NCBI GenBank assembly: GCA_027624995.1
Contig: JAQBTI010000186.1
Coordinates: 1-5,188, forward strand
Direction: 5' to 3'
Origin: Chloroflexota bacterium
GTDB lineage: Bacteria; Chloroflexota; Dehalococcoidia; Lucifugimonadales; CATQGZ01
DNA length: 5,188 bases
Made by a program: the position numbers and the translations under genes. The number at the start of each line of letters is the position of its first letter. The stretch's first letter is position 1. The notes beneath the pieces were generated by a model. That model saw nothing but the letters and a program-made list of their open reading frames with translations. It ran no database searches and was not told the DNA's origin. Of the stretch, positions 1 to 4,676 are shown piece after piece.

Positions 1-10
1 CTCGCGCAGC

Positions 11-42
11 GAGCCGCGTCGGCACTCTAGAACATTATCGGA
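11..42. repeat. Left boundary repeat, 3' end of an attC-like site (site A)
   Basis: The segment resembles the right halves of two other sites in the window. Without gaps, 16 of 20 bases at 13-32 match 3478-3497 (both contain CTAGAA), and both run on to TTAT. The TTATCGGA at 35-42 is the exact reverse complement of TCCGATAA at 811-818, which lies downstream of the toxin-antitoxin pair. In an integron cassette, the 5' end (TTRRRY) pairs with the cassette's own R'' box in just this way. One oddity is that the base before TTAT is A (ATT), whereas the recombining triplet is normally GTT, so the site may be mutated or inactive. Only its right part is in the window. Confidence 0.45.
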
Positions 43-68
43 AATCACTCGGCAAGTAAGGTATGCGC

Positions 69-97
69 TGGACAGCATATGCTATTCAGGGTATAAT
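69..97 (+). promoter_or_regulatory. Sigma70-type promoter of the toxin-antitoxin operon
   Basis: TGGACA at 69-74 (one mismatch to TTGACA) and a perfect TATAAT at 92-97 are separated by 17 nt, the optimal spacing. The expected transcription start is about 103-105, which coincides with the toxin ATG at 103. The toxin mRNA would therefore be leaderless or nearly so. No Shine-Dalgarno sequence is visible before the ATG, which fits. Confidence 0.7.
74..83. promoter_or_regulatory. Palindromic candidate operator in the promoter spacer
   Basis: AGCATATGCT is a perfect 10-bp palindrome lying between the -35 and -10 hexamers. XRE-type antitoxins usually bind short palindromes over their own promoter and repress it, alone or together with the toxin. 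The position suits autoregulation by the antitoxin encoded at 461-778. This assignment rests on position and symmetry only. Confidence 0.45.
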
Positions 98-102
98 AGT
101 CC

Positions 103-471
103 ATGGCATGGGATGTCGAGTTCACCGACGAGTTCGAGACGTGGTGGGATACGCTCGATGGCGAGGAGCAGGATGCCATCGATGTGGTTGTGGGACTTTT
201 GGAGGAGAAAGGGCCCCTGCTGCTCTTCCCCCAATCGAGCAAGATCTCGAGTTCGCGGCACGGGCACCTCAGAGAGCTTCGGATCCAGTACCGGGGTGAG
301 CCTTATCGCATCCTCTATGCCTTCGATCCGCGGCGCGTTGCCATGCTGCTGATCGGAGGCTCAAAGACGGGTGACGATCGGTGGTACGAGAAGCACGTTC
401 CGATGGCGGATGCTTTGTACGATGAGCATCTCCAAGAACTCCGAAGGGAGGGACTGATCGATGGCACATAA
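103..471 (+). CDS. HigB/RelE-family type II toxin (Gp49-like)
   Basis: A 122-residue protein of the RelE/ParE superfamily, Gp49-like (DUF891/HigB) branch. Such toxins are usually ribosome-dependent mRNA interferases that arrest translation when the antitoxin is lost. The family core is recognisable: an N-terminal helix-rich part (residues 1-35), then SSRHGHLRELRI (50-61), YRILYAFDPRRVAMLLIGG (68-86), and the terminal KTGDDRWYEKHVP segment (88-100) followed by the DALYDEHLQEL helix (103-113). Basic and aromatic residues R52, R57, R60, Y68, R69, K88 and W94 are candidates for RNA contact. Length is normal for the branch. The start at 103 gives the expected MAWDVEFTDEF opening and sits just after a strong promoter. 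The toxin gene comes first and overlaps the antitoxin gene by 11 nt, the higBA order. The family call is firm; the exact target is inferred. Confidence 0.9.
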   Translation: MAWDVEFTDEFETWWDTLDGEEQDAIDVVVGLLEEKGPLLLFPQSSKISSSRHGHLRELRIQYRGEPYRILYAFDPRRVAMLLIGGSKTGDDRWYEKHVPMADALYDEHLQELRREGLIDGT

Positions 472-778
472 GTGGAGCGAGCTGCGCGAGAAGATGTCAC
501 CGGAGCGTAGGGAGCGGAATCGGGAGAGGACCGCCGCCCTGCTTCTGGCGATGGACTTGGCAGAACTGCGCGACAACCTGGACTTGACCCAAGAAGAAAT
601 GGCTGCCCGGCTTCAGATCTCTCAGTCGAACGTGTCGCGGCTGGAGAAGCGGCGCGACATGCTGGTCAGCACTCTGCGGGAGGTCGTAGAGGCATTCGGT
701 GGGGAGCTTCATCTAGTCGCAGAGTTCCCCGACGGGCCGGTGGAGATCAACCAGTTCGACGATGGAGAGGCGGCCTAA
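461..778 (+). CDS. XRE-family antitoxin (HigA-like)
   Basis: A 105-residue helix-turn-helix protein, the expected partner of the toxin before it. Residues 36-64 form the XRE HTH: LRDNLDLTQEEMAARL, then the recognition helix QSNVSRLEKR. Residues 67-90 follow as a conserved tail with AFGGELHLVAEFPDG (78-92). The N-terminal 30 residues are a charged helix rich in Arg and Glu. The protein should neutralise the toxin by direct binding and repress the operon promoter. A good Shine-Dalgarno GGGAGG (446-451) lies 9 nt before the ATG, inside the toxin gene. The antitoxin thus has its own ribosome site although the toxin lacks one, which could favour antitoxin excess. The 11-nt overlap implies translational linkage. 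Confidence 0.88.
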   Translation: MAHKWSELREKMSPERRERNRERTAALLLAMDLAELRDNLDLTQEEMAARLQISQSNVSRLEKRRDMLVSTLREVVEAFGGELHLVAEFPDGPVEINQFDDGEAA

Positions 779-787
779 GGAGTAACT

Positions 788-803
788 CCGGCCGTGCGGT
801 CGG
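788..803 (+). other. GC-rich hairpin after the antitoxin gene
   Basis: CCGGCC and GGTCGG form a 6-bp stem (one G-T pair) around the loop GTGC, 9 nt past the antitoxin stop. Just before it, GGAGT/ACTCC (779-789) is a further small inverted repeat overlapping the stem's first bases. No run of T follows, so this is not a standard intrinsic terminator. It may protect the 3' end of the mRNA or belong to the adjacent attC-like element. Confidence 0.25.
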
Positions 804-810
804 CGTGACT

Positions 811-968
811 TCCGATAACAAATGGGCTTCCGCCTGCGCGGCCTGCGGCCGCTCCGGAGAAACCGGCGCGAGCGGGTGTGGGGTGACGAACGGACGTGCA
901 CTCATCGAAGGGTGCTGCACCGGGGAGCGTGGGGACGCGCCGGTTCGGCAACCGCAAACGTTATCGGA
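811..968. repeat. attC-like recombination site (site B) after the TA pair
   Basis: The element is bounded by a perfect 9-bp inverted repeat, TCCGATAAC (811-819) and GTTATCGGA (960-968). The AAC and GTT triplets stand where R'' and R' boxes of an integron attC carry them. Just inside, three bases on each side do not pair. Partial complementarity then resumes (TGGGCTTCCG at 823-832 against CGGCAACCGCA at 946-956), with an extra base on one arm, resembling the L''/L' boxes and an extrahelical base. The length of 158 bp is at the long end for attC sites. Its right part, CGCGCCGGT then AACC then AAACGTTAT (936-964), recurs at 3480-3504. It lies 33 nt after the antitoxin stop, where a cassette attC is expected. 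Remaining bases 969-1104 show no gene or clear signal. Confidence 0.6.
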
Positions 969-1104
969 CACGGGCACTACATAAGTGACTGGGTTGAGAG
1001 TACAAGAGCGGTGAGTGGTTGCGGGGGCAGGAGAAGCCGACATGCGACGACCTCATGCTGTACAAGCAGGCGCCGCAGCGAGCGACCGTGGCGTTGGGCC
1101 AACG

Positions 1105-3375
1105 TCACTGGTTTGCGCCCAAGACTCCCGCCGGGTCGATCCGGGCCGCTCGTAGCGCCGGCCCCAGAACTGCGAGAAGCGCCACTCCGGCCAAAGTCGT
1201 GACACTCATCACGAGGGTGAGTGGATCCGATGTCGTGATACCGAAGAGCAGGGTTTCGAGCACTCGAGTGGTGGCCATGGCAGCTCCGAGGCCGAGGAGA
1301 ATGCCGGCGGCTATGACGCGGCTCTCGGTGAGGATCACGGAGCGGAGTACTGTCTCACTACTGGCGCCCAGTGCCATCCGGATTCCGATTTCCTGGCCTC
1401 GTGCCCGGACGGCCTGGGCCGTCATCGCATAGACGGCTAAGCAGGAGATCAGGAGCGCGATGACGGCAAGGCCCATGAGGAGAGAGGTCAACGCGGTCCG
1501 TCGCGCCATGGACCCGATCATCAAGTCGTCCATCGTGGACACACTGTAGATCGGCTGCCCTTGATCGAGTCCCAGCACCACGGAGCGTACCGAACTTGTG
1601 AGGCTGTACGGATCCCTGGTCGCTTTGATCACGAGGGTGGCATCGGGCGCGCCTGTCTGTGAGTGTGGGAGGTAGGCGGCGATCTCAGTGGCCTGATCGG
1701 GTCCCCGTTGCTTGACGTCACCGACGACGCCGACGATCTCAACGAACTCGTTACCCCACCATCCTATCCGGATTTTCCGCCCCAACGCGCTCTCATTCGG
1801 GAAGAAACGGCGAGCCACAGACTCTGATACCACTGTGACGAGCGGGGAGTCGGCTCGGTCCTGCGGACTGAATGCTCTTCCCTCCAGCACCGGGATGCCC
1901 ATCGTCACGAAGTACCCCGGTGAGGCCGTCTTCTTGTCGATCGAGGGGCCCTCGCCGGCGTCCCACTCCCGGCCATCGATTTGGAACGTGCCACCGTCGG
2001 GCGTCTGGTTCAGCGGCAGTGCACTGGTGAGTCCCGCCGCCTCGACCCCTGGGAGTTCTCGCACTCCTTCCACCAGGTCGTCCCAGAATTGATGACGCTG
2101 AGACCACTCAGGATACCGAGCTTCGGGAAGGGTGATGCGAGCGGTGACGACGTTCTCAGGGGCGAAGCCCAAGTCTTCATCCATGAGGGTCGAGACGGTC
2201 CGGACCATAAGGCCAGCGCTCACGACGAGGACGAGCGCGAGCCCGACCTCCAGAGCCACCATGACCCTCCGACCGCGTTGTGCTCCTCCAGATGCGCGGC
2301 GACCGGCTCCGGTCTTCATCGAAGACCACGAGCGCGCCGATGCGCGCATGGCTGGCCAGAGACCTGCCACGATCCCCGTCCCGACCGCAGTGCCCAGCGT
2401 GTATGCCAAGACGGTCCAACTCAGCCTAGTCGGGCCGGCGAGGGCCGAGAGATCGGGTATCAGGCTCAAGACCAACCCGCGACCCCAAAGGGAGAGGCCC
2501 AGGCCAGCTACGCCGCCCAGCAACCCCAACAGAGTGGTCTCCACCAGTACCTGACGGGCTATCCGGCCTCTGCCGGCACCCAACGCTGTCCGGACGGCGA
2601 ACTCGCCGGCCCGATCGAGGGACCGAGCCAGAAGCAGATTCGCTGCGTTGATAGCGACCACCAACATGAGGAGCAGGGCGGCTCCCTGCAGAGTCCAGAG
2701 TAGTGACCGCGCATCACCGATGAGCCCTTCCCTCAGCGGCACCATGACGATCCCGTTCTCTGTATTGCCGGCCTCGATGAGACCGTTTGCGAGAGCGAGA
2801 AGGGGCTCCTGAGCTGACTCGGTAGAGAACTCGGGCCGCAGGCGCCCGAGAACGGTCAGGAATCCAGTTCCTCGGCCCATCCAGGGAAGGGGTGCATCCA
2901 TGGGCGCCCAGGCGTCGATGTCCCGTCCGAAGCGGAGGTACTCCTCCTCCGGCGGTAGCACGCCGAGGATCCGGGCCGACCGACCATCAAGGTCGACGGT
3001 CTGACCGATCACGCCGCTGTCCGCGCCGAAGGAGCTCCTCCAGAAGTCGTCGGTCAGAAGCAGCACTGGCTCGGAAGTGGCGCCTGGGTCGGCGGGCGGA
3101 TAGGTCCGGCCGATGGAGGCGCTGAGGCCCGCGACCCCGAAGAGGTCGCCGACGGTGCTTCCTACGATGATCCTCTCTGGCGTGCCGGCGGTGGCGAGAC
3201 TGTGCACCGTGGGATAGAACCCGCCAAGCACCTCAAACGGCCCCTTCTCGCGGTCCCAATCCTGAAACCCTGGTAGGTTGGCCCCACCGACCCCGAAGTT
3301 CGGGATGACTGGAGCGACGCGAACCAGTCGGTCGGCGTTCGAAAGCGGCACTGCCTGGAGTAGAACTCCGTCCAC
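1105..3375 (-). CDS. ABC transporter permease, MacB/FtsX-like ADOP family, 5'-truncated (probable pseudogene)
   Basis: 756 codons from a GTG at 3375. It resembles duplicated-FtsX permeases ('acidobacterial duplicated orphan permeases') that work with a MacB-type ATPase in the inner membrane. In order: a periplasmic MacB-type domain (about 10-220); membrane segments near 226-250, 280-305 and 320-340, with the coupling motif EFAVRTALGAGR (258-269) between the first two; a further segment at 371-391; a second periplasmic domain (400-620); and segments at 630-650, 683-703 and 721-743, with QEIGIRMALGA (661-671). The C-terminus looks complete. The GTG start is not natural. Eleven in-frame codons upstream (3408-3376) read RIGANTAVFSV, the family's conserved end of the first membrane helix, and a TAG at 3411-3409 precedes them. 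Roughly 40-50 N-terminal residues, including the first helix, are therefore missing. No ATPase or partner gene is nearby. The frame is otherwise intact, so the truncation may be recent. Confidence 0.88.
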   Translation of the reverse strand: MDGVLLQAVPLSNADRLVRVAPVIPNFGVGGANLPGFQDWDREKGPFEVLGGFYPTVHSLATAGTPERIIVGSTVGDLFGVAGLSASIGRTYPPADPGATSEPVLLLTDDFWRSSFGADSGVIGQTVDLDGRSARILGVLPPEEEYLRFGRDIDAWAPMDAPLPWMGRGTGFLTVLGRLRPEFSTESAQEPLLALANGLIEAGNTENGIVMVPLREGLIGDARSLLWTLQGAALLLMLVVAINAANLLLARSLDRAGEFAVRTALGAGRGRIARQVLVETTLLGLLGGVAGLGLSLWGRGLVLSLIPDLSALAGPTRLSWTVLAYTLGTAVGTGIVAGLWPAMRASARSWSSMKTGAGRRASGGAQRGRRVMVALEVGLALVLVVSAGLMVRTVSTLMDEDLGFAPENVVTARITLPEARYPEWSQRHQFWDDLVEGVRELPGVEAAGLTSALPLNQTPDGGTFQIDGREWDAGEGPSIDKKTASPGYFVTMGIPVLEGRAFSPQDRADSPLVTVVSESVARRFFPNESALGRKIRIGWWGNEFVEIVGVVGDVKQRGPDQATEIAAYLPHSQTGAPDATLVIKATRDPYSLTSSVRSVVLGLDQGQPIYSVSTMDDLMIGSMARRTALTSLLMGLAVIALLISCLAVYAMTAQAVRARGQEIGIRMALGASSETVLRSVILTESRVIAAGILLGLGAAMATTRVLETLLFGITTSDPLTLVMSVTTLAGVALLAVLGPALRAARIDPAGVLGANQ

Positions 3376-3399
3376 GACGCTGAAGACGGCGGTATTCGC

Positions 3400-3508
3400 T
3401 CCGATACGCTAAGAGTCGGGCTCGCAGCGTCGGCCACGTTTCGCTCGGTGCAGTCGAGACCTGCCTTGCCGGGAGCGGCCGCGCCGGTAACCTAGAAACG
3501 TTATATGC
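3400..3508. repeat. Degenerate attC-like site (site C) at the permease break
   Basis: The right end, CGCGCCGGT (3480-3488), AACC (3489-3492) and AAACGTTAT (3496-3504), repeats the right end of the site at 811-968 and, less closely, the one at the left edge of the window. The left end starts with TCCGATAC (3400-3407), which is the R'' box of the first site with one A missing. It complements TTATCGGA at 961-968, the start of this same block, except for that base. The lost A breaks the AAC triplet, so the site may be inactive. The permease homology ends inside these bases, because its Ile-Gly codons read ATCGGA on the - strand. Pairing of the arms between the ends is weak by eye. Confidence 0.45.
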
Positions 3509-3546
3509 CATCCACGGGTCGAGGGCTCGAGCATTGGCGTGTCAAC

Positions 3547-3591
3547 GTATGACTTGCACAGATGGGCATAACCATGCAAAGTATAGCTTGC
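3547..3591. promoter_or_regulatory. Direct and inverted repeats in the leader of the XRE-Fic operon
   Basis: GTATGACTTGC (3547-3557) and GTATAGCTTGC (3581-3591) are direct repeats matching at 9 of 11 bases, 34 bp apart, close to three helical turns. ACTTGCA (3552-3558) and TGCAAAGT (3575-3582) also form an imperfect inverted repeat. Such clustered half-sites upstream of an XRE gene are candidate operators for its product. I see no confident -35/-10 pair in 3505-3631. A TATAGC at 3582-3587 lacks a partner at proper spacing. Confidence 0.35.
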
Positions 3592-3631
3592 GTATCCAAC
3601 ACAGACTAGCAAGCCATAGGTTGACAGTACA

Positions 3632-4105
3632 ATGCCTGAACGCCCTGTTGAAGTGATCGTCCGTCGGCAACTTGATGAGCGACTGAGCGCAATCCGGCGT
3701 GCGAGTGCCCTGTTTGAGCGTCCACGGCGCGGATGGATAGCGACCCTGCGAAGAACTCTGGGGATGCCTCAATCTCATCTCGCGTACAAACTCCACGTGT
3801 CCCGACAAGCCATTAGTCAGCTTGAGAAGCGGGAGGCAGATGGCTCCATCACGCTTAGCGCGTTGGAGCAGGCGGCCGAAGCTCTGGGTGGACGGCTTGT
3901 ATACGCCGTCGTGCCAGATCGATCGCTCCAGGAGACGTTGTCAGATCGGGCCCTGCAGCTCGCGTCGCGAATTACTGGTTCTGTCAGACACACGATGCGT
4001 TTGGAGGACCAAGACCCCGGATCTGACCTCGATCGCAGAACCGGGGATCTGGCTGAGACGCTAGCTGAGAATCCGTCTCGCCTCTGGTCAGCGACCGATG
4101 AGTGA
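3632..4105 (+). CDS. Mobile mystery protein A (XRE-family regulator)
   Basis: A 157-residue protein that I recognise as 'mobile mystery protein A', a family described as always paired with protein B and found on plasmids and other mobile regions. Residues 35-66 hold the XRE helix-turn-helix: WIATLRRTLGMPQSHLAYKL, then SRQAISQLEKRE. Residues 75-97 carry a tail with ALGGRLVYAVVPD, and the C-terminal half ends in LAENPSRLW (144-152), typical of the family. It probably represses its own operon and acts as the antitoxin-like partner of the Fic protein; that role is inferred from gene order. The ATG at 3632 has only a weak AGG (3618-3620) upstream. Its stop overlaps the start of the Fic gene by 8 nt (ATGAGTGA), implying coupled translation. 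Confidence 0.85.
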   Translation: MPERPVEVIVRRQLDERLSAIRRASALFERPRRGWIATLRRTLGMPQSHLAYKLHVSRQAISQLEKREADGSITLSALEQAAEALGGRLVYAVVPDRSLQETLSDRALQLASRITGSVRHTMRLEDQDPGSDLDRRTGDLAETLAENPSRLWSATDE

Positions 4106-4676
4106 GGACCTGCCCACCGGGGCGACGCCTATCGATCTCGGTGAGGCCGAAGGACTCATTCCTGACCATGTGGTAACCCGGGGCGAACTCGATGAGCTTG
4201 AAGAGGCGAACATCCAAGAGGGCCTCGAGTGGGCACTAGCCCGCTCGCGTGATGTCTTGTCCGAGAAGTTTGTCTACGAGCTGCACCGTCGGATGTTCGA
4301 CTCGGTCTGGGCCTGGGCTGGCAAGGTACGCCTCACGGACAAGAACATCGGAATCGACAAGCATATGGTCCGCACGGAGGTACGAAAGCTGATCGACGAC
4401 GCAATCTACTGGAGAGAGAATCAGGTGTACGAGTCCGACGAACTGGCCGTTCGGTTTCATCATCGGCTCGTGTCCATTCATCCCTTCCCAAACGGCAATG
4501 GGAGGCACGCCAGACTCATGGCCGACCTGCTCGTCCGGCAACTGGGTGGCGAAAGGTTCTCATGGGGCGGAGTCAGTCTGTCGAGCACTTCCGAGTTGCG
4601 TACGGCTTACATCAGAGCCCTGCAGATCGCAGACCAGGGTGACATTGGGCCACTACTGGACTTCGCACGCTCATAG
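4098..4676 (+). CDS. Mobile mystery protein B, Fic/DOC-domain protein
   Basis: A 192-residue protein of the Fic superfamily, matching 'mobile mystery protein B'. Fic enzymes generally transfer AMP or another phosphate-containing group to target hydroxyls. The Fic core motif is HPFPNGNGRHAR at 128-139, with catalytic His128 and the anion-binding loop GNGR at 133-136. The acidic residue of the canonical HxFx(D/E)GNGRxxR motif is Asn132 here. Upstream are LHRRMFDSVWAWAGKVR (62-78), the usual Fic helix, and TDKNIG (80-85), probably the substrate-binding flap. ANIQEG (37-42) resembles the inhibitory motif (S/T)xxxE(G/N) except for Ala37. The length suits a stand-alone single-domain Fic protein. 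It is probably toxic or modifying and controlled by the XRE protein encoded just upstream. The real substrate is unknown. Confidence 0.88.
   Translation: MSEDLPTGATPIDLGEAEGLIPDHVVTRGELDELEEANIQEGLEWALARSRDVLSEKFVYELHRRMFDSVWAWAGKVRLTDKNIGIDKHMVRTEVRKLIDDAIYWRENQVYESDELAVRFHHRLVSIHPFPNGNGRHARLMADLLVRQLGGERFSWGGVSLSSTSELRTAYIRALQIADQGDIGPLLDFARS

Noticed and set aside
1092..1104. CGTTGG-G-CCAACG palindrome next to the permease stop
   Set aside because: The stem is short with a tiny loop and has no T run, so it is not convincing as a terminator. It contains GTTGGGC, but without a second box it is not an attC.
822..1432. Overlapping + strand open frames at 822-1202 and 1019-1432
   Set aside because: They read through the attC-like element and the antisense of the permease 3' end, with Arg/Pro/Ala-rich products typical of high-GC shadow frames.
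1981..2703. 240-residue open frame on the + strand
   Set aside because: It lies antisense inside the permease gene, has a low-complexity composition rich in Gln, Arg and Pro, and no family resemblance. The permease frame explains the sequence.
3376..3511. Permease N-terminus restored by a frameshift upstream of 3408
   Set aside because: Other - strand frames upstream (for example reading LRARLLA near 3410-3430) do not give the usual first membrane helix or the family's N-terminal sequence, so a simple small indel does not explain the loss; truncation fits better.
3621..3633. TTGACA followed by TACAAT just before the protein A start
   Set aside because: The two boxes are separated by one base and TACAAT overlaps the ATG, so they cannot form one promoter for this start; neither has a partner at 16-18 nt.
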